Below, piece after piece: positions 1 through 12,300 of a DNA stretch of 64,000 nt. This stretch comes from Klebsormidium nitens. Its lineage: Eukaryota; Streptophyta; Klebsormidiophyceae; Klebsormidiales; Klebsormidiaceae. Made by a program: the position numbers and the translations under genes. Location of the stretch: positions 1 to 64,000 of the forward strand of contig DF237177.1 in assembly GCA_000708835.1 (NCBI GenBank). Reading direction: 5' to 3'. Position 1 is the stretch's first letter; every line of letters starts with the position of its first letter. The notes beneath the pieces are model-generated. The model worked only from the letters and a program-made list of their open reading frames with translations. It made no database searches and was not told the origin of the DNA.

Positions 1-512
1 GAACTTCAGATTGGCTGTCGACTTGCCAATCGCCAGCCCACTACCATTTCCGACAAGAGAAGAGCATTACCATAGAGTATTCTGATTCACGTCTTCTCGG
101 AGAGACCTCAGCTCTCCAAGTTTCATCTTCAACATTGTAAAATTGTAATAGTATGATTCAAGGGAAGCTCAGGAGGATCACGTTTTGAGGGGCAGCGCTG
201 CTTTTGCAATTGGCTAGACATCTGGTAGGTTTGCCCTCAGCAAGAACAATAATCTACAATTTACCAGGTTGACACTGGACCAGGATAGCAGTAAGATTTG
301 AATGCGAGTTATTCAGTAGCTCTGGTTGCGGAAAGTTCTGCGGGCGCGCTTATGTTCAATTGGTAGTGTAGGTCATTTTTTACGGCAGTTCTCTGACACA
401 TTGCAATAGAAAGGGCTAGGGAGTGGTTGAATCACACCTCAGTGGCCGCCAGTAAAGGGAGAGGGGTGGCATTTTCAAAGAAGCATAGCAGATTGGCACC
501 GGCACTGTCATC
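1..512. other. Upstream region of the Sm-G gene
   Basis: No convincing exon, RNA gene or repeat is visible here. It presumably holds the promoter and 5' untranslated region of the Sm-G gene starting at 513. I could not pick out a clear core promoter element. Confidence 0.5.
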
Positions 513-3050
513 ATGAGCAAGGGAGGGCAAGCCCCGGATCTTAAGAAGTGAGTTGGTCATGTCCTGAAAGAGGAACTCATTGAATTGCCTATGTTTCCTT
601 TTAGGCTTGCTTGCACGGCGCTCTGCGTGTGGTGAACCTGATGGCTGGTGGCAGAGGCCATGTTAATATCAAGAGTGCTGAATGCGTTAGGGCCATGGCC
701 AGACATTCTGGGTGGGATTGGAGGTTGATGACTGGTGTCTGGTGCTGTCGTAAGGTCCCATTGCTCGATGACTTTTGGTATGCTTGGAGAACATGGCCTG
801 ATGATTCTTTTTAGCTGACTTGTTTCTTTTCTCTCTTTCCAGGTACATGGATAAAAGGCTAAACAGTAAGTCGCTCAGTCATCCGCATTGATCAGCTTTT
901 CTGCATTTCTTTTTTTGGATTCTACCACTTTTACTTGAAACAAACTCCCACCGGTAAGCGAAGAAGTTTTTCCCGCCGTTCTTCCAGGTGCGGCAAGACG
1001 GCTGCTACTTCCGATTGTGAGTCCGACCACCACTCCCCCGCACTTTTTACTGTGCGAAAGTTCTGGAGCAATTGTGCCCAAAATCTACTCCATATTTTTA
1101 GGTTCTTAGGCGACATCCAGGCGGGTAAGTTCAGCAAGCACTTTGGTTATGCAAGCCACTGGCGCTTTGACCGTACTTTTAGGAACCACAAAGTGAAAGG
1201 TAAGCTCTTTCAAAACTTGTTTTGATCCAAATTTCAGGTGGTTGCGCGATGAGGACAAGCGTAAGTCTGACCAGCCCTTCGTTTATAAGCCTCCTCTGAC
1301 GCGCTTCATGGACCACAAGGTGCGATGTAAGTGGTGCTCCCCGTCCGTTTCATTTCCTTTTCTCTTTTCTCTGCTTTTACCGCAGTGACCTGAGGGGTTC
1401 AATAAAGCTGTGAGTCACTCTAGGCAACGTGTCTCTTTACTACCAAGCGCTATACAGTCGCCCTGCTTCTTGCAGTCTGGGTCCAAGCTCCACCAAAAGC
1501 TGCTCAAACCTGGTGTTTGTCAGCCCCTCCTCACATATTTCAAGCAGAACGGGATCATCAGCCTGGTGGGGCAAGAAAGGAGGTTTCGACTCTGGAGATT
1601 TTGTTTTGCGTATCCAGTTGGTCAAGATCAAGCAGGATGCTTTTCTTTTCAGGCGCTTTTATGTATGAAGTTGGCGATCCAAAGCGTCTGTTGTAAACGG
1701 TGCGGTCTTTGTATCACAGCAAAGTACATTGTCGAGTTGGGACCTCGGGAGAAGGGCGCCAAAGTCGAATGTGAAAAAGTTTCATCTTAGGTGCGCAGGC
1801 GGGAAAAGTGTGTCCATCCGGTCGCTGTAGAGCTTTCTCCTTCTTCAAGGTGGACGTCCGTCAGGAATAGTGTTGAGTCATTTGGACTCCAAGCAGGTCA
1901 ATATCCTCAAGTAACTTCCGCCCGATCCTGTCTTGGTTGCTTCCGACTAGCCACGGGCGAAAAACAAATGCAAGGTGTTTGCAGCATGGGAGTCTACTAT
2001 CAAGGGAGCATGAACGTTTGCCTTCCGTGGTCCTTTGCAGTCAAGCTGAACGCCAATCGGACGGTGGTGGGTGTGCTGCGCGGCTTCGACCAGTTCATGA
2101 ACATCGTGCTGGACAACAGTGTGGAGCTGACCAAGGGGGGCGAGGAGAACGAGATCGGGATGGTGGTGAGTGCGCAATGATTCAAACCCTTTTCTGCTTG
2201 TGTAGTCGAATGTGTTCCACGATCCCTCCATATCCTGTACTGAACGTTGATCGCTTCGGAGGGGTTGAGGATATGTGGATAATGGTGACGGCTCATAGCT
2301 GCAACTCGATTTGTCTGGCTCCCATTCCATCTTTGTTTCGCGCTTCCTCCTTCCCATCTTAATCAATCCACTTCCGCTTTTACTCTCCTTGGCCTTGTGC
2401 GAAAGTTTGGAGTGTCCTGTTCAACTATTTGAGTACAGCAACACCTGACCGACGTCGATGAGCAACATGCATCGAAAGATTCTCCCGCTTTGTCGTGCAG
2501 CTTATGAGCCGTTGTTTGCTTTTTCAAGTTGCTTTTCTGCGTCCCAAGCTCGTGGTTTGACCACCTTGCGTGCTAGGCCGCTTCTAAACCAGGCTGCCTT
2601 GTGGAAGCGTCCGCTTTGTTTGACCTCTTCCTTCAAGGAACCAAAGCATTTGTACTCGAATCGTTCACCTGATTCGTTTCTACGTAAGCATAACGTTGGT
2701 CCTGGCTGCTGAACTGGGCTTAAAATAGTTGAAATGCAATTCACGGCGCCATAGTCGTTTGGTTCAATTGACTAGTCTCGAAAGAAGCATCCGATGCAGT
2801 TGCCACAAGCTGACACTGGCCGAATCAGAAGCTGACCAAGAGGACTGACACGCGCAAAAGATTCTCATATTTGCTGGGCAATCGCAGTCTTCTTCTGAAG
2901 GTACACCTGCAGGAATAGCACGTTGTCTGAAGCTGATCAGTATTGACAGCTTCGGTCACCGCTCTTTTGCAGGTCATCCGGGGGAACAGCGTCGTCATGA
3001 TCGAAGCCCTAGAACATATAGAGACGAAGGAGGTCCCTGGAAACCGATAG
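513..3050 (+). CDS. SNRPG: Small nuclear ribonucleoprotein Sm-G, 4 coding exons
   Basis: Core Sm protein of the heptameric ring that encircles the Sm site of U1, U2, U4 and U5 snRNAs in the spliceosome. Exons are 513-547, 843-865, 2041-2165 and 2973-3050, joined at AA/G, A/TC and GTG/GTC, giving 86 residues, close to the usual 75-85. The protein opens MSKGGQAPDLKK then YMDKRL, the normal N-terminal helix of Sm-G. Sm motif 1 follows (KLNANRTVVGVLRGFDQFMN) and Sm motif 2 is IGMVVIRGNSVV. KLNANR and the FDQFMN loop are the plant form of the family. The tail ETKEVPGNR is slightly longer than in other plants. Intron 2 is long (1.2 kb) and contains several GT/AG-flanked open stretches that match nothing I know; I treat them as intron. 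The ATG is the only start that gives the conserved N terminus. Confidence 0.95.
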
Positions 3051-4680
3051 TCCAACAGTGAACTCACCCACCTCCAACGCAACACGGTCCAGCTCTTGAA
3101 TCTAATTTCATTATCTATCTTGATTGCCATGCTGTCATAATTGAGTCTACTATTGTGAAAATCGCAACATGTACTGATATGCATGTGTCGTATATCAAGT
3201 ACGTCATGCTGTTTCACATATGGGTACCATGGGGCGCGCTATCAGCGTGGCCATCAGTTACTATCACGTGCATGCCAGCAAGGGCAATGCATGATGCCAG
3301 AGAAGCTGCGTTGCAATCTTTGTACATAAGGTAGCATGTGTGATCAACTAGATTAAGGACAAACGATGTTGACGGTTGCTTTCTACTGGCCGAAAAAGCT
3401 AGCTTTCCGGAAGGTCGAGCACAACGCGACATATGCGCTAGCCAGGATTGCGAGGATTGGACTTCTTGTTTGGACTTGCAATCTGCTTTAACATGTTGCA
3501 ACTGTCGTCTTGAGGACATACGCTGAGACTCGCAGGTCAGCATGTACATTGCGCCCCAATGCAAGCAATCACCGAACTCTTCGAAGCTAGTCATACGCCC
3601 CGCCATATACTGATCGACAATCTCGATGCATCCTGCCGACGCGATCAGCCTTCATGATGCCTATGATTTGTATTCAAGCTGGCCGAACCTAGCCGGCCTT
3701 CATGGCGCTTTCCTCGTTCACAAATTTGTACTGTTGAGGTCGGCCATGCGATCATGAGACTCCCACTTAATCCCACTTGCATCTACCGGGATAAGTCTCA
3801 CACTGTGCCACCGCATGGATCGGCAACATAGACGAACTGGAAAGTACTACTATCTGAGTAGCAGGGGCTCCGTCAGATCGGACCTTGAAGGTACAATGAC
3901 GTACCTACAAATTTGCTTTGTATCTGAAACAAGAATTGAGACTGAAAACGATACCTAATTCTTTCTTTTGAAGCTGAAAGTGAAGCTGAAGTTGAAAGTG
4001 ATGCTTTCAAGCTCAAGGAGTCTTGAAAAGGACCACAGCCTGCGTCCTGCTCAACAACAGCTTTGCGTAAGCAGAAAGCACGCCGAGTAGCAGAGCACGA
4101 ATTCCTTGCATCACGATCGATTTCACTCGCTAGTTACTTTCACTCATGTCTCACAGAGGATCTCAGAGGACCAGCTTGTCGATGTAGAGTAATGGCACTC
4201 ATACGCGGTCACAAAGTGACACGCTACCACATGTGCTTGGCTGCATCAGACATCCGTTTTCACGCTGCTCACCCGAAACGAGGGGAACATGTTCCACTAA
4301 CTCGCCCTTCCTGCTTTCCTGTCCTTGCGAAGTCATGTGACCACCATCTCCGTTTGCCTCCCCCTCTTTTTGGACCGAACTCCTTACGGTCTGTCTAAAG
4401 AAGACCGGACCTCTGACTGCTCCCCCTTTAACAAGCCGCTCTGCAAAGGCAATCAAATGGGTTTGTACTCACCGGTCCAAAGTGACCCCTTGAGTAAACG
4501 TTCAGCGTCTGCTTGATTGACTCAAACAAAGGTTGCACTGCCGTGTTGATTAGTGCACCGTCTTGATCGTTGCAGTGAAAAGCTGCCCACTAAAAATACT
4601 TTCAAGTCACTTGAGATGCATTTGTTGGATAACACGAGAAGCGGGATGAGGACATCACTCTGGTGGAGCTTTAACGGCCT
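3051..4680. other. Gene-poor stretch downstream of Sm-G
   Basis: Likely holds the 3' untranslated region of Sm-G. Reading frames of about 130 codons exist on the minus strand at 2825-3217 and 3214-3606, but they have no family resemblance and no splice-site support. A short degenerate purine-rich repeat built on GAAGCTGAAAGT lies at about 3967-4005. I see no gene. Confidence 0.4.
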
Positions 4681-4689
4681 AAAGAACGA

Positions 4690-6102
4690 GAGCATGAAAT
4701 TGCACACTATGCCCGATAGAACTCTCCCTCTCCTTCGAGAGAGGAGTTGGTGCCAAGGTAGCAAAGACGTCCTCGGAAGAAGGGAGACGTTGCAACTCCA
4801 TTTCATCATCAGAACCTTTAGACAAAGCCTACATAACATGCAGTTTCTGGCTGTGGTGGCTGTGCATGCTTTCTCAAAGTTCATCAGAGGTGCTCGCCGG
4901 GTGCTCGCTAGTCTGGAGCTGAATGTCTTCAATGCCCCTTCAAGAAAAATTGCACACATGTCGGCCTGATTATCGGAGCCAGTGCCAGCGCTTAGAGAGT
5001 CCCACATAATATCCGTCACGTAGAACCAGGTGCAGAAGTTCATCAGAGATTAGAAGGAGAATCACTCTCAGAAAGTACACTCATATTTCGATCGGTGGAC
5101 ATGATCGTCTGGGAGTAGTGACAGGCAGCAAGTTCATAAGCAGGCGAGCTCCTTCACCTTCCGAGAGAACCAACTTGTATGTTCCCCCTGGTTCAAACCT
5201 TTGGATACTCCATCCGTCACTGTCTGCTTCCAAAACTTCGTCAATGTTGTTGGCCAGCTTCACGATCACGGACTTGGCATTAAACGCATGTAGAATGCTT
5301 TCCACTAGTACCCTCCGCTCGTACTGTCCAAATTCCGATCCGACCAATGACGCAGCGTCCTCAAAATATATGTTCGTCGTCATGTCGCTCACTAGATAAT
5401 CAGATCCAACCAAGGAGCTCCGGGGGAGCTCCCAACATCCAAGGAGCTAGCGGGGGAGCTACTATTGGCTAGATGAGCGGGAGATGAGCTAGAGGAAGAA
5501 ACGGGGAAGAAACTGGCCGCCTGAAACCCGTAACCAATGCAAACAGCTGCTGCACATGGTGCTACAGTATTGAAAGGTACCAACACGCCAATATCGATCG
5601 GATCAGTGACGCCGGCTGCGCAGCCGCCTGCCGCGCGGCCGCTCAGAGGTACAGCAGCCGGACAGCCGGGGGTTTGGAGATTTTGCATGCACGTTCGGCG
5701 CTCAGTAAAACGAGATCGAGCGTCATCCTGCATGCGGTCAGGTTTGTCAAACCGTACTGCAAACTGCGCAGTCCTAACCGCCGACTCTACAGTTCTGCTG
5801 TCCAAGATCGCATTTGAACATGAAGTGGCGCAGAGCAACTCAGAGCCAAAGCTTAATGTCTCCTTCTCTGGGCGGCAATAAGTTCTTTTCCTCGTTCTAC
5901 ACCCGTCTACAAGGTCTCTGCTTTGATACGAAGCTGCACCGTGCTTCATGAGTTGCGGCGCCAGCTTTGTCTGCATAGTCTTTCCAAAACAGTGATCTTC
6001 GAGAGCTGCAAAGGTGTCTTCTACTTTTGATCCTATTTGAAGCCTCATAATACACCTGCGAACCCGAAAAGGACCCCAGGGCTGATCCTTGCGTGGAATC
6101 AT
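4690..6102 (-). CDS. Possible unassigned minus-strand gene (cluster of open frames)
   Basis: Three overlapping or adjacent minus-strand frames have protein-like composition. One runs from an ATG at 6102 to a TAG at 5392 (236 codons) and ends in a Ser/Ala/Pro-rich tail. One runs from an ATG at 5383 to 5081 (about 100 codons, beginning MTTNIYFEDAASLV), with well-mixed hydrophobic and acidic residues. A third area at 4690-5043 has several frames that each read naturally for 20-50 codons, as expected of exons in different phases. I could not find a splice solution that joins them and recognise no domain. There may be one multi-exon gene, a single small protein at 5081-5383, or a decayed gene. The first two frames meet at 5392-5413, where CCAAGGAGCT direct repeats sit. 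Confidence 0.3.
5411..5462. repeat. Imperfect direct repeat around GGAGCT
   Basis: Two adjacent units of about 26 bp share CAAGGAGCT then CGGGGGAGCT, separated by CCCAACATC. They lie in the minus-strand open region and code for its Ser/Pro-rich tail if that frame is real. Confidence 0.6.
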
Positions 6103-6359
6103 CCTTCACTTTCGCCCCGCGCACCTGCACCAAGGCTCCAGCTCATCTATAGGGTTTCACGAATAGCTCAATCAAGGTTGCTCTTAGAAACTGAAGGCTA
6201 GGCAGCTAGGTGTCATCATATCTTGGTGGCAGGGGCGCAGGGGGTGGGGGGATGCCCCCCTTTGATCTGCTCTCCCCTGGGGGTCCGCGAGAGGTGTGTT
6301 CTCGATGCCAGTGTTGGTGGTAAACTCAGCGATGACTGCTTGTTGATTGGATTTTTGTT

Positions 6360-9300
6360 ATGTTGTTCCAGCGACCGGGGCACAAAGTGACTTGCTGTAC
6401 CTGCGATGTAAGCTATCCAAACTAGAACAAGGGCAGAGTGTCGGGGTGTGCTGCTACTTTATCGCAGCATTGTCCAAAGCTTGTGTGTCTTAATCCATCA
6501 ACGCACCCCAGGTTTTGGCCCAAGCACTTCAGCACCTACCATCGCTGTTATCTGCACCATCGCTGTTATCTGCACAAGGAAATGTCTGGAACATGGTTAG
6601 GTTGACCACTTGCAATGTCTCAAACCTTTGATTGGCCCGTCTCTTGTCCAGCTGTGGCGAAGGATATGTATGGAATGGGTGGTCGAGTGGCCGCTCCTGG
6701 TTGACCGGTGGAAGATCATCCTGGCTGGAGTCGTTTTCCAGGTGAGGAGCGCAGAGTTCTCCAACCACATGAAAATTGCATGGGATCCATCAATCGCGAC
6801 CTGCTTTTAGATCGAAACCTTCCGGCTACATCATTGCTTATGTAACAATGGAAGATTCGAAGTGGTGGACTCGTGCTTTCGCAATTCCAAGCCCCATGCG
6901 ACTCCACGCTGCCTTACCCCCCATAAAACTTCTTCTTCCGTGCTTTGCCCATCAAGATGAACGTTCATGACCCATGTTCAAGAAACCAATCAACTGTCGG
7001 GAGAGTTTGAAGCCTACGCAGAGCGTCCAGTTCTTTGTCACCGTCGAGTCACTGCTCAATTGCAATGCTGCCCTCCTTTCAGTACATGCACGGCATTGGC
7101 GCGCGCTTTGCCCACTATCTCCACCGCCCAGGCCCTCTCCTTCACGATGTCGGTTTTGAGCTGATCCCGGTGAGTGCCACCTGTCACTTTTGAAGCCGGT
7201 CAGTCGCGCATGCTCCACGTTTGCTGCGGGCAATCAGATGCAGGCTCAACGAAAGTTTACCAGTAGCTAGATCGGATTACTGACTGCGATTATTATCATG
7301 GAACAGCGAGAAGTTGCTTGTGGATCCAAGCTGGATGTTACTGACTGATGTAGTTCGGATTTCACACAAAGGCTGCCCGTTTAGGTGTCAAAGACAAACA
7401 TATAATACCTCTTGTCGAGGTATTATGGTCCGAGATGCTCAAGCATGGACTGCAGCTGAGAAGCCAGAGCGCTTTGTCTGCAGGAGCTTGGAAAGAAGAA
7501 CATCTACGTCAGCGAGACCGTCTTCAGCGGGTGGTTCGTCTTCTTTGTGCTGGTAAGTCGCGCATTAAGGCCCCTCTTTGGACTAGATGAAATATGCACT
7601 AAGCGCAAGTCCTGGTGTTATTGAGTCTTGCCTCCTTCCTCACAGCTTGGAGCCTAGCAGGGATCTGCACAAATGAGGATGCAACAAAGACTTTAAAGCA
7701 CGCTTATCCTTTTCTCAGTGGACGTTCCACCCGTTCTTCCTGCCCAACAAGCGCTTCTACACCGTCTTCATCTGGCAGCGAGTGCTCACAGTCCTGGTGG
7801 TAAGCCCCTGCCAGATCCCTCTGTTTTTGTCAGGATTCAGATTTTTGTTTTTTTCCTTGGTTTAGGGTTTTCGGGTTTAGCGTTTTAGGGTTTCGCAAGT
7901 GTACAGCCAAAGCTCGAGCCAAAGTGTTGAAGGTGGGGGTGACGGGTTCAGGACGAGAATACGAGAGTGTCGTCTTGGAGAAGCTGCCAGATCTGATCTC
8001 GATTTTGGCCAGGAGCGTTTTAAAAGACATGAGCTGAATAACATGCGTTGACGATTTGGGCAACAAGGTACCGAGCCAGAACGGGTGTGACAATCGCTGC
8101 CTTTTTCGGGACAAGAAGCCAGCCGTTACTGTCCGGGACCTCGAGATGATTATTTGGTTGGCGCATCCATGATCCATCGGCAGAGTCCGAGTCTTCTAGT
8201 GGTTCTCAATGCAGAAACTCGGTCAAAATGGTCATGCTAGTCTGCCGTCCGGTCCAGAGGAGCGGTTCCCAGGGTCCTGTCACTCCTTGACTCTTGTGCT
8301 GTGTTTCCGCAGATTTGCCAGTGCCTGCGAATAGCCTCTTTCACCGCCACGCAACTCCCTGGACCAAACTACCACTGTCACGAGGTGAGTGCTCGCTGCT
8401 GTCTGATTCAAACATCAGTAAGTCCTTTCTCGGTGTGGTTGACAACAATGCATTCCATATCAACCAGGTGCCTTTCAAATTTCAAAGGTCACCGTTTGCC
8501 TTTGAGGGCGAAGGGATCGACCTCGGGGACACTTAAATCATGGCCCACTCGTCCTTTTACCTCGTGTCTTAGTGATTGGTTATCTTTATCTCGCCTGGTT
8601 CTGCCTTACGCTTGTTAGGCAGCAACTTGGGAAGCGGGTATCGATCTTGCGGAATCATTACGAAGGGTCATCGGGCAAACCTTTTCTGGCGGCTCAATGC
8701 CTCCGCTCCGCTGTGCTGACGTGTTGCTGACGTGTTGCTGACGTGCAGGGTTCGCCATGGGCCACTCTCCCGGTGCCCCACTCCTTCAAGGACCTCTTCT
8801 TCCTTAACAGTAAGCCCATGCCCCTTTATTTTCGCACCATTTCTATCGGACCGAGTCAGCGGAATATCGGAGTGCCAAGATTGCCTCGAGCATACCTCAA
8901 GCACTCTTCGAGGAAGTGCGTTGGTTCCGGATGCTCGGCGCTGCACTTTGGCACACAATCCGAAAGCATCCGGTCAACTCTTGACCGAAACGGCTGTACA
9001 TCGCCTACCGACATTTTGCTTGTAACCTGGCGAGAGGTTCACGCAGCATCTCAAAATTCTCGCTGGGTCCGCTTACGATCAGATCGTGATGGCGGTTTCG
9101 CAGTTGCGCGCGCGGGCATGTTTGGCTGCGGCGACCTGATCTTCTCCTCGCACATGTCGTTCGCGCTCGTCTTTATGCTGACCTACAACAAGTACGGCAC
9201 CACGCGGTGAGTAAGAAAGAAGACCCATCGTTTGTGCTTGTTCGTATCTTCTTTCGGAAGAAGCATTCTCCCTCGTATAGGCAGAAGCAGCCATGATCGT

Positions 9301-12300
9301 CAGTCGGAAGCTCGCTTCTAGCATTGCCCGTCAGAGCCCAGGTTTGATATCGAACGTGCAATCGAGCGCTTTTTTGGTTACCTGAAAATCGAAAGGCAGG
9401 CGGAAGAGGTATTGACCCCGAGGTTTTTTCGAGGAACTGACACGTGTCGCCCCGTGCAGGCTGATGAAGATGATTGGCTGGACGCTGGTCACGTGCCTGG
9501 GCCTGCTCATCATCGCCTCCAGGAAACACTACAGCGTCGATGTCGTTGTCGCAGCGTGAGCGCCGCCGTTCTCTTCGCCTACTGCATCTCTTCGTTATTT
9601 TCTCTGGTCGCCTCACTTAATAGTCCCTCTCGCTTCGCTTGACCCCGGACTTTGTTTGCTAGTACCCGACAGAATCGCTTCTGGTAACTCCTCTGGCACA
9701 TCAAATCGCAATTGCTCCTTGCTGAGCTCTCTGCTGGTTACTTTCTCGCAGGTACGTAGTTCCGCTCGTGTTCATCGCAGTTGACAAGTACATCTCGGAA
9801 GCAGGTAAAGGCTTCTGGCGACGGAGCACCTTGCCTTTCACTGTTCCTTCTTCTGCGAGTCTGCGCTCTGGCAGCCCCTCGAAGGAATGAATCGAGGTCT
9901 TCTCTGGTTCAGACGTTTTGCATCATTTTTCGTCCTTTGCTGAGCATCATGCTGACTTGGATTTATTCTTTGGATCTGGCAGTGGGTGACCTCTTTTCGC
10001 CCTTAAAGAACGTCGAGCTATACAATAAAATCTTGCGTGCTTGTTGGCAAGTTGCCTCTGTATCGGTCTCCGTTCTCCCTGCTCATTGTGTCCTTCCTTC
10101 GCTGGGAAGTTCTCTCTCACGCTTCCTGTTACTTGCTTTCTTTTTTGCGCATTCATTGCTTAAAAAGCCTCAAATGTAAGCTCGTCATTGGTGCAGTCTG
10201 TCATGACTGGGTAGGTCCATTTGGCTGAGCGCTTGTAGCAAGTGATAAATTAGAACCTCCGCCACAGCAACGGCCGTTATTGCTTTCCCTTTTCTCCAGG
10301 TTGGTCAGAAAACCAGACTCGTCCCGTTTCGCTTTCTTCTCTTCGGCGAAAGTCTTCCCTGTATGCCGCCCTAACATGACTCGCTTGGTCAGCAAGAAAC
10401 CGGTTTTCTAAAACCGATCCATTTTCTCGACGCTGTTATTCTACCAGGTACTCGCGCCTTTCCTTTCAGGCCGCCCGTTCTCTCTAGCGGGGGTGTCGGG
10501 TGCGCCTGCCTAAACGGCGTTTCTCACCCCCCCATAGAGCCCCCGTTTCTGAACGGGGTGTCCGTTAGCCCCGTAGAAACTACCCCTGTCGCCGGAAACG
10601 GATTGAGTTCTTACACTGACACTGACGAAGAGTTAGCCATGCGGTGCCTGTTGTATGCTCTACTAACTTTAGGGAAGAAGAACGGACACAAGAAAGGGGG
10701 GTTCGCGGTCAAGTCGAGGAAGCGCCGCCGGGGCCGGTTGATAGGTCGGTGAATGATCCTGGGATTGTTTTGTGGTGTGCTACTCAAGTCTTGGAGGTTG
10801 GGACGTGAAAAGCAGGGTTGGGGATGAGCTTAGAACAAACGCGGGGAGACATGGGCATGTACTTTCTTAGCGATGTGGGCAATCCGGTCATAAGATCTTC
10901 TCAACAATGATAAGAGGAACTGAGGGAGAGCTAAATCTGGGCGGTTGATCTCTGGTTCTGAATTGATTTGTCAGTGCTCCGACTGCGTTTCGGAAGGCGT
11001 GATTGTTTGTGGACAAAGAGCGCTCCGACGAACGCATGTTCGATGACGAGCCTCTCTGAACGCGTCCCCTTGCCTGTGGGCATTTGAGTACCTCCCTTGG
11101 AGTGTGTCGGATTGCATTTTCCCCCGTGGCTGCCGTTTCAATTGCGCCAAACTGGCCCCTTTAACTCTTAACTTTAACCCGGTAACTTTTACTCCCACCT
11201 CGCCCAGTTTCGCCCATTCATGCCTTCTTTCACCACGTCGTCCTTTCACCGCCTTCCGATTGCTGTCGCTTTCGGCTCCTGATCACGATTCGCAGAATAA
11301 GTGCAACTTTTGGTACACCCTTCTTTGGCAATGACAAGAGCCCCTGGCTGAGGTGTTTTGTCTCAGTCAGTCTTCTGCTCGGAGGCCAGTGGTCAATCTG
11401 CCGCTCGGATAGCATTGATATGGCAGAGCCCCTTGTTATCTTTGCGTTGTTACACCCGCTTGGAAAGTGCCTCACTCATTGTCACCCCGCAGCGTTTCCG
11501 ACACCTGGATATCTTCGACTGTTGCTCGTTTTTGAGCATTTCACATGATTGTTCTTCCACTCAAGTCGCCGTTCCCCAGTCTCTTCCTTCGCACGCTCTT
11601 AAGGTCTACTTCTACTGTGCTTCCTGCGCTCTTGTTCCCTACTTCTGTCCTCGTTTTATGGGCCCCCTCGCAGAGATCCACCGGTCCTGCTCAGCGGAGC
11701 CCCACTGATGCTTTCCTCCTTTACGCCTCCGTGCAGAGATTGACCGGTCTGCTCTGCCGAGCCCCGCTCAGGCGGGGTCGTTCCGCTTGGACAGCGACGA
11801 CAAGCAGTTTCGCCAAGACTGGGACCTGGAGAAGAACGTCGTGGAGGGAGACTCCTACAAAGTGGAGTCGGTAGGTCTGTCGAGTCTTTTTCCCGTCTTC
11901 ATCTACGTCCTTAAAAACGCGGAAAGGATTGTGGATTTTTTGCCTGTCAGCCAGTACTTGAAGTCTAGGGCACGTCTCTGCGCTTGGAGTTCCAAGAGTG
12001 GGACAGTTGGTAGTTTGTACTCAAAAGCACGAGCGGATGCTGCCGCCGAGTGGCCCTGTTTCTCGCAAAGACAATCATTATACGGACCCTGAAGTGACTC
12101 TGTAAGCAAGCCTTTTTGAACGACGCTTGCGTGCAAGTTGCGGTCACTGTCTGAGAAGAAAGCGGAAGCGATTGGTCCGCATATGTTTCTTGGTCAGTAG
12201 AGCTAGAAACTACTCTACTTACACTAGCGCGCCCCAAATACTGATTGTCTCCTTCGTTCAATAATGCATGCTCAAGCGAGTTCTTCACGCTTGTCTCTCA

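Noticed and set aside
1231-1330. AG/GT-flanked open stretch in Sm-G intron 2
   Set aside because: Inserting it would break the conserved Sm fold between the RLN and KLNANR segments; no homology.
3214-3606. 130-codon minus-strand frame
   Set aside because: No family resemblance, Cys/Ser/His-rich composition and no supporting splice sites or start context.
6236-6275. G-run/C-run hairpin resembling the 15797/16222 palindromes
   Set aside because: The arms are imperfect and the core sequence differs, so I do not count it as a third copy.
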